Part shown: positions 5,924 through 14,097 of the stretch, one piece after another
How positions within the stretch are numbered: position 1 is the stretch's first letter
Layout: each line of letters begins with the position of its first letter
Made by a program: the position numbers and the translations under genes
Notes under the pieces: model-generated
Told to the model about the DNA's origin: nothing
Databases searched by the model: none
Seen by the model: the letters and a program-made list of their open reading frames with translations, nothing else
Assembly (NCBI GenBank): GCA_026387845.1
Contig: JAPLKX010000528.1
Coordinates: forward strand, 1-18,630
Origin: Candidatus Hydrogenedentota bacterium
GTDB taxonomy: Bacteria; Hydrogenedentota; Hydrogenedentia; Hydrogenedentales; SLHB01
Direction of reading: 5' to 3'
DNA: 18,630 nt

Positions 5924-8434
5924 GTGTTTGTCCAGCCCGGCGCGCGGGAGATTGTAAATGCCCGGCTGGACTTGGACAAGAACCTCGAGGAGGCCGTCCG
6001 CATTGCAATTGCTCGGGAAGGCGATACGCTTCCCCTCTACCGTGGCGATCTCGACAAGTTCGCTTCGTTGAATGCGTCCTCCCGCGGGATTACGGATCTG
6101 ACCGGTCTGGAATGGTGCAAAGGCCTTGTCACACTCCAGCTTTACAACAACAACATTACAGACATCACCCAACTCACGACCCTCGAAGACTTGCAGGACC
6201 TCTATCTCTGGGACAACCAAATATCCGATATTACGGCGCTCGGACTGCTCAAGAACCTCCGTTACGTGTTTCTCCACAACAACGAGATCACCGACATTTC
6301 GTGCCTCGAGTACAATGCGTCGTGGGAAAGCGGCGATATAGTAAACATCTCGGGCAATTACATCGACCAATACGGACTGTGCTACGTCGTACCGGCAATG
6401 GAAAAGTTGGGGGTTCTGGTTTACAAGGATGAAACCGCCGTTTGCGAGCAGATCCGCGTCAACATTCCCGACCCCGCGCTCGAACTCCGACTCCGGTGGG
6501 CGCTCAACCTCAGAGATGAAGAGATCTTTCCTTACATCTACGACACGGACCTGCAATACTACTATGACACGGGCGGCGTACGAAAAAAATTCGAGTTCTT
6601 CATCGCAAATGACGCCGGAATCACCGATCTCACGGGCCTCGAATACTGCACGAACCTGCAATTGCTCAATCTTGAAGGCAACGAAATCTCCGACATCACC
6701 CCCATTGCCAACCTCAGCCTCCTCAACACCCTGTATCTCGGTGGAAACAACATTGAAGATATCAGGCCGCTGGCCGAGTTGTACGCTCTGACCGAACTGG
6801 GCCTTCAGGCGAACCAGATTTCCGATCTCACACCACTCCAGGCGCTCGGCGGGCTGATCAAGCTGTATTTGAATGAAAACAGAATCACGGACCTCACCAA
6901 GCTGCAGTGGCTGCTCAACCTGAAGTTGTTGACGCTGGACAATCAAAAGACGACCGGCATCGGCCCGGCAGACGGCTTGATCAATATTGATGTTCTCAGC
7001 CGGATCGCCGGCTTGCTAAGCCTCAGCATCAGCGGAAACAGCATTGCCAACCTCGCGCCACTGACGCCCCTCGTCAATTTGCTTGAGCTGGCGGTAGCCA
7101 ACAACGCAACTCCCGGCGAAGAGAGTTGTGCTGGTGGAGACATGAGTGTCGCGTCCAAGTGGACGTTGGGCGCGAGTTGGAGAATTGCGGATGGGACCCT
7201 TACTCACTCGCCCGGAGCAACAGCGACGGCAGTCCAAGACGAGACTGACCAGGCTGTGCCGCTGGAGGCTGGGAAAAAGTATGGAATGGCATTCACCTTG
7301 TCGGATGTGACTGCCGGCTCAGTTACAGTTTTTCTGGGTACCGGCACCGACTCAATCACCTACAATGCCGACGGCAGCTACACCACTCGCATAAAGGCGT
7401 TAGGCGTAACGCCCGACATTATCTTTGCCCCCTCCGCCGACTTCGCGGGCTCGATTGATAATGTCAGCGTAAGGAATTTGTTCGGCATCACCGACGTCTC
7501 GCCCCTCCAAGGCCTGTCCGACCTCTATTTCCTCGACGCTTCGGATAACAACATATCCGACATATCCCGGCTGGTCGACCTCAAGGAGATGATTTATCTC
7601 TATTTGCACGACAACCAGATCACAGAGGTGACCGTTCTGGCGGGGTATCCGAACTTGTCCGTGGCAACGCTCGCCAACAACAAAATCACGGATATCAGCC
7701 CGCTGGTGGCCAATGCGGGTCTAGGCGATGAATGGTACGGCCAACCTTATCCGCAGGTGCACGACATGGTCGACGTCCGCGGGAACACGCTGAGTGTGGA
7801 AAACATCTGCAATGATATCCGCACCCTGCGCCTGCGTAACGTCATTGTAAAAACCGACGAGCAACAGATCTGCGACCCATTCGCCGAAAGTTACACCCTC
7901 ACGATGTCCGTGGCCGTAACGGGATCCGGCACCGTAGAGCCACCGGTAGGTTCCCGCACCTATGTCAGTGGAACCCCAATCACACTGAACGCCACACCCG
8001 CAGAAGGCTTCGAATTCAGCCGGTGGGAGGGCGATTTGGAATCGACCGAGAATCCGGTCCAAATCGTCATGGACTCGAACAAGCACATCACGGCCGTGTT
8101 TGCACAGTCCTCCATCAAGTACACCCTCACCGTCGAGATATCCGGTAAGGGCACGGTCACGCTCGATCCAATCGCTATTGACAATCTCTACTCAAGCGAA
8201 ACGCCCGTTAAGGTGACCGCCACAGCGGACCGAGCAGGGGCCCCTCCAGACGCTGCGTATTTATGTAGAAGGGAACGGCACGACCAATCCGGAGCCGGGC
8301 TCGCATCAGTATGCGCTTGGCACGGGCGCCCAGGTTTTGGCAATCCCGGATCTCGGTTACAAGTTCATCCGGTGGGAAGGCGACGTCCCTGCAAACTCAC
8401 CGGCCGGCATAACCGTAATAATGACGAGCGGTAA
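5924..8434 (+). CDS. Internalin-like LRR/B-repeat surface protein, N-terminal part (frameshifted)
   Basis: This is the first part of a large modular protein. GTG at 5924 is the only start after the in-frame stop at 5903 and has GAGGGAGG (5911-5918). Residues about 10-174 form a head, a short LRR run (LxxLxLxxNxITDI units) and a Cys-flanked cap (C127 to C174). Residues about 177-650 repeat the plan with a longer LRR run. A non-LRR module of about 124 residues (396-519) interrupts that run. Two InlB-type B-repeats begin at 657 and 733. From about nt 8217-8253 the homology continues in another frame, so the last 60-odd residues here are out-of-frame and not real. No signal peptide is visible. 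LRR proteins of this type usually mediate binding at the cell surface; the ligand is unknown. Confidence 0.8.
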   Translation: MFVQPGAREIVNARLDLDKNLEEAVRIAIAREGDTLPLYRGDLDKFASLNASSRGITDLTGLEWCKGLVTLQLYNNNITDITQLTTLEDLQDLYLWDNQISDITALGLLKNLRYVFLHNNEITDISCLEYNASWESGDIVNISGNYIDQYGLCYVVPAMEKLGVLVYKDETAVCEQIRVNIPDPALELRLRWALNLRDEEIFPYIYDTDLQYYYDTGGVRKKFEFFIANDAGITDLTGLEYCTNLQLLNLEGNEISDITPIANLSLLNTLYLGGNNIEDIRPLAELYALTELGLQANQISDLTPLQALGGLIKLYLNENRITDLTKLQWLLNLKLLTLDNQKTTGIGPADGLINIDVLSRIAGLLSLSISGNSIANLAPLTPLVNLLELAVANNATPGEESCAGGDMSVASKWTLGASWRIADGTLTHSPGATATAVQDETDQAVPLEAGKKYGMAFTLSDVTAGSVTVFLGTGTDSITYNADGSYTTRIKALGVTPDIIFAPSADFAGSIDNVSVRNLFGITDVSPLQGLSDLYFLDASDNNISDISRLVDLKEMIYLYLHDNQITEVTVLAGYPNLSVATLANNKITDISPLVANAGLGDEWYGQPYPQVHDMVDVRGNTLSVENICNDIRTLRLRNVIVKTDEQQICDPFAESYTLTMSVAVTGSGTVEPPVGSRTYVSGTPITLNATPAEGFEFSRWEGDLESTENPVQIVMDSNKHITAVFAQSSIKYTLTVEISGKGTVTLDPIAIDNLYSSETPVKVTATADRAGAPPDAAYLCRRERHDQSGAGLASVCAWHGRPGFGNPGSRLQVHPVGRRRPCKLTGRHNRNNDER
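7106..7482 (+). other. Non-LRR module inserted within the second LRR run
   Basis: After the LRR-like ...LLELAVANN the repeat pattern stops, and it resumes at FGITDVSPLQGL. The roughly 124 residues between contain W-T-L-G-x-x-W, LEAGKKYGMAFTL, TAGSVTVFLGTG, YTTRIKA and GSIDNVSV. This order resembles beta-sandwich, carbohydrate-binding-like modules seen in phage structural and secreted proteins. The family resemblance is from memory and not searched. The reading frame is kept through the insertion. Confidence 0.6.
8217..8253 (+). other. Frame change with internal deletion splitting the LRR/IPT gene
   Basis: Upstream of this window the protein is read in the frame of GTG 5924; downstream it is read in the +1 frame, which is open from 8217. 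The B-repeat starting at residue 733 runs only to KVTATADRAG. The next repeat then begins as TLRIYVEGNGT in the new frame at about 8250. By comparison with the neighbouring repeat, about 30-32 residues (F-x-x-W-E-G-D ... ITAVF) are missing, which fits a deletion of 92 or 95 nt. The perfect palindrome AGGGGCCCCT (8236-8245) lies at the junction. An assembly error is the alternative. Confidence 0.72.
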
Positions 8435-10787
8435 ATCCATTACGGCCGTGTTCGGACCCGACGAGTTCGACTATACGCTGGCGGTCGGTGTCGGCGGAGG
8501 CGGCACGGTGGAAGTCGAGCCAACGCACAACTGCGAGTCGTGCGGGCCCGGGTACTACCGCTACCAGGAAGGCGAAACGGTAACCATCACGGCGGTACCC
8601 GATGAAGAACACGTCTTCGACTATTGGCGCGGCGCCCTGACCTCCTCCGAAAATCCCGCCACTATCACCATGGACAGCGACAAATCGGTCACGCCCGTGT
8701 TCCTCTATGCGCCTGTCCGTTACGAACTTTCCATTGGCGCCATGGAAGGCGGAACGACCTCGCCCGCCCCCGGCACCTACCTCTACGCCGAAGGCAAGAA
8801 GATCACTGTCACGGCCTTGCCCTATCAGGGATACGAATTCGACCGCTGGGAAGGCGACTACGAGGGCACCAATGCATCCCAGCTCGTCACCATGAGCGGC
8901 AACATCCAGATGCAGGCCTTTTTCAAGCCGTTTCCTTTCCTCACCGGGATTTCGCCAGACAAAGGCTCCACGCTCGGCGGGACCACCGTCACGATTACGG
9001 GCGGCCGGCTCGCAGGAGCCATCGAAGTGTGGTTCGACGACCGAATGGGAGTCATCCTGGCGAGAGATGACAACGAACTGAGCGTGGAGACGCCGCCCCA
9101 TGATCGCGGCGTGGCAACCGTTGTCGTCGTCACGGATGTTGGTGAAACCGCGCCTCTCGTGGGGGCTTTCACATTTGTCGAGCCGCCCGGCCCTCCCGAA
9201 TACGGCGAAGTCAGCCCGGCGTACGGGAGCATTAACGGCAATGACTCGGTGCTCATTCGCGGGCAGAACCTCCAGTTGACTCAAAGCGTCCTGTTCGGGG
9301 GCTTGGCCGCGCAGATCGTCTTTTCGACCGAGAGCAGCCTGTCGGTAAAGACGCCGGCGCACGCTGAGGGTGTCGTCAACATCGACATCACCACGACAAC
9401 CGGCTCGACAAGCGGGATCAACGCGTTCACGTACCTCCCGCCCCCGCAGGTTACTGGAATCAGCCCCAGCCAAGGGTATATCTCGGGCGGCGAGACCGTC
9501 ACCATTTCCGGCACAAATCTCGGCCAGGCGTCCCAGGTCGTTTTCGACGACTCGCAGGCCGCCATCAAGGCCAGAACGCCCACCGAACTCGTCGTGACGG
9601 CCCCCGCGCACGCCACCGGAACCGTCGACGTGCTCGTCATCACGCCCGGCGGCGTCACCATCGCTGAAAACGCCTACAACTACTACAGCGCCGGCGGAAC
9701 CATCCGGTGCCGCGTCGCCAACAACGTCAATATGGAACCGATTTACGATGCGACCGTGCGGCTGAACAACGGATCGAGCATCTCGAGCAGCACCGACGGG
9801 ATGTACGTGTTCACCAACCTCCGGCCCGGCGACTATGAGGTCAGCGTGATCACGGCCAACTGCGGCCAGGAGAGCTACCCCGTCACCGTCCGCGCCAACG
9901 AGCAGGCCGACCTTAACGTGATGCTCGAATGCGAGAAGGCTGAGCCCGCCGGCACGTGTCAATCGCCGGCAAAACGGCTCACGGCCACCATTGCGGAAAC
10001 CACCATGCCCCTGAGCATCCAGGATTCGCCGACAAAATCCGTCCGCGCCGATGCGGTTCTCGCCATCCGCCTTACGACCGGGGCCCCCATAGATCCCGCC
10101 AGCGCGTGGGCCTATGTCGAAGCCGCCGGATGGACCGGGTCAGGCGGCTCTTGGCGGCCCGTAGACGCCGAAGACGGCCGCGACGGCTGGGTGGTCTATC
10201 AGCCCGCGGAACCGCTTCCCGCGGGGCAGGTGGTCGCCATGACGGTTGGCGCCTCCACGCTGGACGGAACGCCCGTCGGCCCGATAACGTACGATTTCGC
10301 TGTCGCCGCGGCGGTTGGGACGCCCGAGGCTCCCACGCTCGTCGACGCCCCCGAAATCCCGGCACTCCCCGGCTTGATCGCCGCGCCGAAGTCCCAAGCT
10401 TACCGAGTCGCGCCCTCGCAGGTGTTCAACGCGCCGTCCACGATCCTGGTCCCGCTGCCGGAAACGGTCCGTGATGATGTTGAGGTGTATTATTACAGCG
10501 AATCGATCAAACACACTGGCTGGTACCCCGCCCGCAATGTCACCGGATTCATCGAGCCCGGGTCACGCAAAACGGTCGAAATGGACGGCCAGCGGTACAT
10601 TGAACTTCAGGTCAACCACGGCGGCGTCATCCAACTCGGCCAAGCCACGCGCTTCAACCTGGGCGGCACGACTTCCGTCGAAGTCGGATTTACCGGCAAC
10701 CCCGCCGCGTGGCTGCTGCTGGCCGGAACGGTCGCAGCCCTGTCGCTGGCACTCGGGATGATCGCTTCCCGCCAACGAAAGGCCTAA
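8337..10787 (+). CDS. B-repeat/IPT surface protein, C-terminal part (continuation of the LRR gene)
   Basis: This is the downstream half of the split gene. Its only nominal start (TTG 8337) has no ribosome site and lies inside a B-repeat, so it is probably not an independent gene; homology begins at about 8250. The order is three B-repeats (each with a [FY]-x-x-W-x-G-x core and a VTPVF/ITAVF end), then three IPT/TIG domains (from GISPDKGSTLGGTTVTI, VSPAYGSINGND and GISPSQGYISGGETVTI). A carboxypeptidase-regulatory-like beta domain follows (YDATVRLNN ... LRPGDYEVSV). Next is a region of unknown type with NHGGVIQLG, and one transmembrane segment near the end followed by RQRKA. The C-terminal anchor implies that the domains face outside. 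No sortase, PEP-CTERM or type IX signal is evident. Confidence 0.75.
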   Translation: MAIPDLGYKFIRWEGDVPANSPAGITVIMTSGKSITAVFGPDEFDYTLAVGVGGGGTVEVEPTHNCESCGPGYYRYQEGETVTITAVPDEEHVFDYWRGALTSSENPATITMDSDKSVTPVFLYAPVRYELSIGAMEGGTTSPAPGTYLYAEGKKITVTALPYQGYEFDRWEGDYEGTNASQLVTMSGNIQMQAFFKPFPFLTGISPDKGSTLGGTTVTITGGRLAGAIEVWFDDRMGVILARDDNELSVETPPHDRGVATVVVVTDVGETAPLVGAFTFVEPPGPPEYGEVSPAYGSINGNDSVLIRGQNLQLTQSVLFGGLAAQIVFSTESSLSVKTPAHAEGVVNIDITTTTGSTSGINAFTYLPPPQVTGISPSQGYISGGETVTISGTNLGQASQVVFDDSQAAIKARTPTELVVTAPAHATGTVDVLVITPGGVTIAENAYNYYSAGGTIRCRVANNVNMEPIYDATVRLNNGSSISSSTDGMYVFTNLRPGDYEVSVITANCGQESYPVTVRANEQADLNVMLECEKAEPAGTCQSPAKRLTATIAETTMPLSIQDSPTKSVRADAVLAIRLTTGAPIDPASAWAYVEAAGWTGSGGSWRPVDAEDGRDGWVVYQPAEPLPAGQVVAMTVGASTLDGTPVGPITYDFAVAAAVGTPEAPTLVDAPEIPALPGLIAAPKSQAYRVAPSQVFNAPSTILVPLPETVRDDVEVYYYSESIKHTGWYPARNVTGFIEPGSRKTVEMDGQRYIELQVNHGGVIQLGQATRFNLGGTTSVEVGFTGNPAAWLLLAGTVAALSLALGMIASRQRKA

Positions 10788-10818
10788 GAAAATCAGGACA
10801 GGTTGCCCGCCTTTTCCG

Positions 10819-11493
10819 TTACGGGTTGCTCGTAATCCACGTCTCACCGACGGACTTGGCCTGAATCGACCCTTCCAACTCCGGGTCCATGGTGCCGGTG
10901 GCAACCCGGGTGAGCGAGATTGTCACGTCGCATGAATCCTCAACGTCGGTTAGTTCGAGGTCATCTGCGTTGATGGTGTAGAGGCCGTTGTCACCAATAT
11001 CGGCCAATATGCCTTGGACGCACGACCCCCCTATGAACAAGGCGATGCCGGGCGAGGTCTCGTAGTTGTCTTCCCACGTAACATCGAAAGCCACGGCGCG
11101 GCTGATGGCAGTCCCCTGAACGGGTGCCGTGATGGTAACCGTCGGCGGCGCAACGACTTCGCTGATGTAGGGGCCTTCGCCGTCGCGCGTGAACTCGAAC
11201 GTGTAGAGGTCCGCCGGGGCCAGCGTGGCCTCATAATAGACGAACGCCCCCTGTTTCGCCTGGAGCGGAACGGCATTGACGGTAATGTCGTCGCCACAGT
11301 CACCCAGGCTCAACGCGGTTCCGAACGGTCCGCCTACGGTAAACGTTGCGGTAACCGTAGCGGCGCCGTCTTTTTCCAGGACGTTGAACGACAAGTAGAT
11401 TCCGCCGGTCCGGATATTGCAGGAATCTTCGCGCGGGCACCCGGCAAAGAAGATGCTCACACAAACGATTGCCAAAACTGTCCCGTATTTCAT
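10819..11493 (-). CDS. Predicted lipoprotein with Ig-like features
   Basis: The start is the ATG at 11493, giving MKYGTVLAIVCVSIFFAGCPRED. This is a lipoprotein signal with the lipid-carrying Cys at about residue 19, and it is preceded by GGGAGG on the minus strand (about 11508-11503). A longer in-frame start at 11538 would put 15 extra residues before the signal and is unlikely. The mature 205 residues are beta-rich, with APPTVTITAPVQGTAIS, a phrase typical of bacterial Ig-like or cadherin-like sandwich domains, and several Cys that may form disulphides. No specific function can be assigned. It is convergent with the end of the large surface protein, 31 nt away, and lies downstream of the sigma/anti-sigma pair. 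Confidence 0.82.
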   Translation of the reverse strand: MKYGTVLAIVCVSIFFAGCPREDSCNIRTGGIYLSFNVLEKDGAATVTATFTVGGPFGTALSLGDCGDDITVNAVPLQAKQGAFVYYEATLAPADLYTFEFTRDGEGPYISEVVAPPTVTITAPVQGTAISRAVAFDVTWEDNYETSPGIALFIGGSCVQGILADIGDNGLYTINADDLELTDVEDSCDVTISLTRVATGTMDPELEGSIQAKSVGETWITSNP

Positions 11494-11625
11494 TTGCAAT
11501 ACCTCCCTTTGTGTTTCGATTGAGACGGGCAGCGGCACTTCCCAGACTACATGCCGCTATTGATCGTACAGGGATTGGAAAAAACTGTTACGGGTGGCTG
11601 CGGTGGTTTTTTGCTGGTGGCCGAT

Positions 11626-13170
11626 TTACAGCCCCGCGGCATTCCCCAGGAAGTCAAGCACGTCCAAGTCGCCGTTGCCAAGAACGAAATCGACAAACGC
11701 GGCGATCACGTCTGCACCCAATTCATCGCGGAAGAAATCGTTCAGAGACGTGAAGAAACTGCCGATCGAATTCAACGCATCAAAGAGGTTCTCGCTCTGG
11801 CCAGCCAGCAGTTGCACATTCTGGGGCTCCTGCATGAACTCGACCAGCCCCGCAAGTACCGAGACGGCTTCACGCTGAATATCCAGCCCCGCGAGAAGCT
11901 CGTTGGCAAACACGGCGTTGCCCGCCAACTGCTCGCCAAAGATCCGCACGCTGTTGTAAATCTGCTCGGCGAGGGCGGTCTGTCCGTTCTGTTCGTAGTA
12001 CTTGCCGTAATCGATGAGTTGACTGCCCAGCCCGACCAAGTCGCCGTACTGCGAAGTACCCGCCGTCAACGCCACCAGGAGGCGCGCCACCTCTTCGGCG
12101 ACGCCGGTTTCGGCCAGGGCCTGTTCCTGGAATCCGGCGGCTTGCTGGGTGTAGGGGTTTGCTTCAGCGAGGCTCTGTGCGGTTTCGAGGGCGCTGGCGG
12201 CGCCTTCGGCATCGCCCTGGGCGAACAGGCTGGCGGCGAGTTGGTAATAGGCGAGGGCGTTGTTGGGATCGAGTTGTGCCTGGGCGGCAAACTCAGCGGC
12301 GGCCTTCGGCGCGCCGTCGGCCTCCTGGGTGTACGTGTTTCCCAGCGCGGACCGAAGGTATGGGTTGTCGGGGTCGGCCTGGACTGCCGCCAGCAAGATT
12401 TTCTCCGCCTCGTCCGGGGGCAGGCTTTCCGCCGCACCGATTTTCGCGCCCATGGCCAGATCCGGATCGGCCGCCAGTTTCCGGGCCTTTTCAACGGCGA
12501 TCTCGGCCCACCGCGCCAGTTGCAGCCGGGCGGCCGGGTTGGTTATGGCATCCTTTCTGGCGGCGAGGACTTCATGAACGCTGAGGCTGGCCTGGGTCTC
12601 CGGGACGACATCGGGGGTTGCGGCGGAGCTTGGCCGCATCTCATCGATAAGCTTCTGGAACGGGCTGGCCGCCACGGGTTCCGCCGGAGACTGGTCCGTG
12701 CGGGCCAACTTGAAAGGCTCGACACGCGCCTCGCCGGGGGCAACCGGGCCACTGGGTGTCTGCACGGCCAGCGACGGTGCCTGGGGCCGCGTCGCCCGGT
12801 ATCCGGCGATCCATACGGCCGCAACCAGAATCGCTGCGGCCGCCGCAGACGCCGCCACCCACCATGCCGGGCCAAACCGCCTTTGATTTCGAGGCCGCGC
12901 CGGCGCCAGTTCCACGAGCCGCGGCCGTTTCAGCCGGGCCACGGCCTTCATCACGTTGTCCGTTAAGTCGACAGCGGGCACGGTCTTTACGGCCGTATCG
13001 CCCATGGATTCCAGCTCACCGCACAGGCTCGCCAGCCACGCGTATTCCGCCGCACAATGCGGGCACGCCCGGATGTGGGCAAGCAGCGACGGCTCGGCCT
13101 CCGGCCCGAGGGGGTTCTCGGCCAAGGCCGGCAGCCGGTCGCGGTACTTTGTACATTCTTCTCTGTTCAC
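11626..13170 (-). CDS. Zinc-finger transmembrane anti-sigma factor with TPR-like ectodomain
   Basis: The N-terminus carries the zinc-binding anti-sigma signature H32-x3-C36-x2-C39, with Cys6 as a likely fourth ligand. This domain binds and silences the partner ECF sigma factor. One transmembrane helix (about 101-124) follows, then a Pro/Ala-rich linker and a long outside part with at least two TPR-like repeats (DPDNPYLRSALGNTYTQEA and DPNNALAYYQLAASLFAQGDAEGA, about residues 265-335). The helical tail runs to residue 514. Most anti-sigma factors of this class are 200-300 residues, so the ectodomain is large. The GTG start overlaps the TGA of the sigma gene by 4 nt, showing translational coupling. 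Release by proteolysis after an extracytoplasmic signal is the usual mechanism and is inferred here. Confidence 0.87.
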   Translation of the reverse strand: MNREECTKYRDRLPALAENPLGPEAEPSLLAHIRACPHCAAEYAWLASLCGELESMGDTAVKTVPAVDLTDNVMKAVARLKRPRLVELAPARPRNQRRFGPAWWVAASAAAAAILVAAVWIAGYRATRPQAPSLAVQTPSGPVAPGEARVEPFKLARTDQSPAEPVAASPFQKLIDEMRPSSAATPDVVPETQASLSVHEVLAARKDAITNPAARLQLARWAEIAVEKARKLAADPDLAMGAKIGAAESLPPDEAEKILLAAVQADPDNPYLRSALGNTYTQEADGAPKAAAEFAAQAQLDPNNALAYYQLAASLFAQGDAEGAASALETAQSLAEANPYTQQAAGFQEQALAETGVAEEVARLLVALTAGTSQYGDLVGLGSQLIDYGKYYEQNGQTALAEQIYNSVRIFGEQLAGNAVFANELLAGLDIQREAVSVLAGLVEFMQEPQNVQLLAGQSENLFDALNSIGSFFTSLNDFFRDELGADVIAAFVDFVLGNGDLDVLDFLGNAAGL

Positions 13171-13817
13171 AACTCGTCTCTACAGGCCGAATACTTGTCG
13201 CGCAACGCCGCGAGGATTCGGCAAATACGGGTCCGCACGGCGCCTTCGGTGCTCCCGGTGATATCGGCTATCTCTTTTGCCGACATCTTTTGGAAAAACC
13301 TCAGCGTTATCAACTCGCGGGCCTCAACTCCCAGCGTTTCAAGCACGCGGCTCAGCATCTCCCGCCGCTCATCAGCCATCAGCAGTTCGTCGGGGCCGTC
13401 GCCCGGAAAACGCAGGATGTCCCCGGTCCCGTCGCGCGCGCTGGTGGCGTACTCCTCCAGTGTTTCCATCGACACCGCTTTCTTCCGCTTCAGCTCGTTC
13501 AGGCACAGGTTTCTGGCAATGCAAAGCAGCCACGGCCGGAACTGGCGCGACGCGTCAAACCGCTGACGCGCCGTGTAGACCCGGACGAACGACTCCTGGG
13601 CCATTTCCCTGGCGGTGTCGAATTCCTTCAAATAGTGCAGGCAAAACCGGAAGACGTCGTGCTGGTATCGGCGCACCAGTTCGGCGAGGGCGGTATCTTG
13701 GCCCTCGCACAGGCACGTCATCAGGACTTCGTCAGTCCTTGCCTCAGCGTTCAATCGGTGTTCCACGCCCGGGCAGCTATCCCTTCCTGCGTTATACCCG
13801 CCGACCGTAACGCTCAC
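13167..13817 (-). CDS. ECF-type RNA polymerase sigma factor
   Basis: This protein directs RNA polymerase to a small regulon under control of its neighbour anti-sigma factor. Region 2 spans about residues 43-113, with ELVRRYQHDVFRF, the DTAREMAQESFVRVY motif and FRPWLLCIARNLCLNELKR. Region 4 spans about 158-208, with a helix-turn-helix (MSAKEIADITGSTEGAVRTRICR). A linker lies between them. The GTG at 13817 is the first possible start but lacks a strong ribosome site. Internal starts (GTG 13766, TTG 13754 or ATG 13721) would trim an N-terminus not needed by the fold. It overlaps the anti-sigma gene by 4 nt and is divergent from the GH2 gene, a possible target. Confidence 0.92.
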   Translation of the reverse strand: MSVTVGGYNAGRDSCPGVEHRLNAEARTDEVLMTCLCEGQDTALAELVRRYQHDVFRFCLHYLKEFDTAREMAQESFVRVYTARQRFDASRQFRPWLLCIARNLCLNELKRKKAVSMETLEEYATSARDGTGDILRFPGDGPDELLMADERREMLSRVLETLGVEARELITLRFFQKMSAKEIADITGSTEGAVRTRICRILAALRDKYSACRDEL

Positions 13818-13903
13818 TTACAGTACAATCGGCTCGTCTGAACATAACATCCCTCATGTACTAGACGCCGCTCCTCCGCCTCAATTCAAACCGCCGAGTA
13901 ATC

Positions 13904-13978
13904 GCGCCGCTGGTGCGCCGCTGTCACTGCGCCGCTGTCACTGCGCGGCTGTCACTGCGCCGCTTCATAGCGCGGCTT
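13904..13978. repeat. Tandem repeat, 14-bp unit GCGCCGCTGTCACT
   Basis: Full copies lie at 13915-13928 and 13929-13942, a copy with one change (GCGCGGCTGTCACT) at 13943-13956, and decayed copies before and after (13904-13914, 13957-13978). It sits in the 280-nt gap between the divergent sigma-factor and GH2 genes. It could be a variable-number repeat; no known protein site was recognised in it. Confidence 0.8.
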
Positions 13979-14097
13979 GACTCCGAGCCCGGATTTAACG
14001 CATTGTAGGCGCGCCGGTTTGGGAACTCAAGGCACAGAACGGGTTTCCCGGGTCCGGCGCCGGCACATTTGGAGCCAAAATATGGGAGGGTCAGGGC

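Noticed and set aside
5813..6946. 377-residue reverse open frame at the LRR gene start
   Set aside because: Antisense to regular LRR units; its Val- and Glu-rich repetitive sequence mirrors the repeat on the other strand.
8397..9962. 521-residue reverse open frame
   Set aside because: Antisense to clear B-repeat and IPT domains; shadow of the real gene.
11581..11625. Terminator downstream of the anti-sigma gene (run of six T on the minus strand)
   Set aside because: There is a T-run, but no stable GC-rich stem directly before it.
11551..12966. 471-residue forward open frame
   Set aside because: Antisense to the anti-sigma factor, which has the zinc motif, a membrane helix and TPR-like repeats.
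13904..13978. CRISPR-like array
   Set aside because: The units are 14 bp and directly adjacent with no unique spacers, and no cas gene is nearby; it is a plain tandem repeat.
14021..14047. GGGAAC followed by a TTTC-like element as an ECF-type promoter for the GH2 gene
   Set aside because: The -35-like GGAAC is right, but no convincing -10 element sits at the proper distance, and the sigma factor's own upstream region shows no matching motif.
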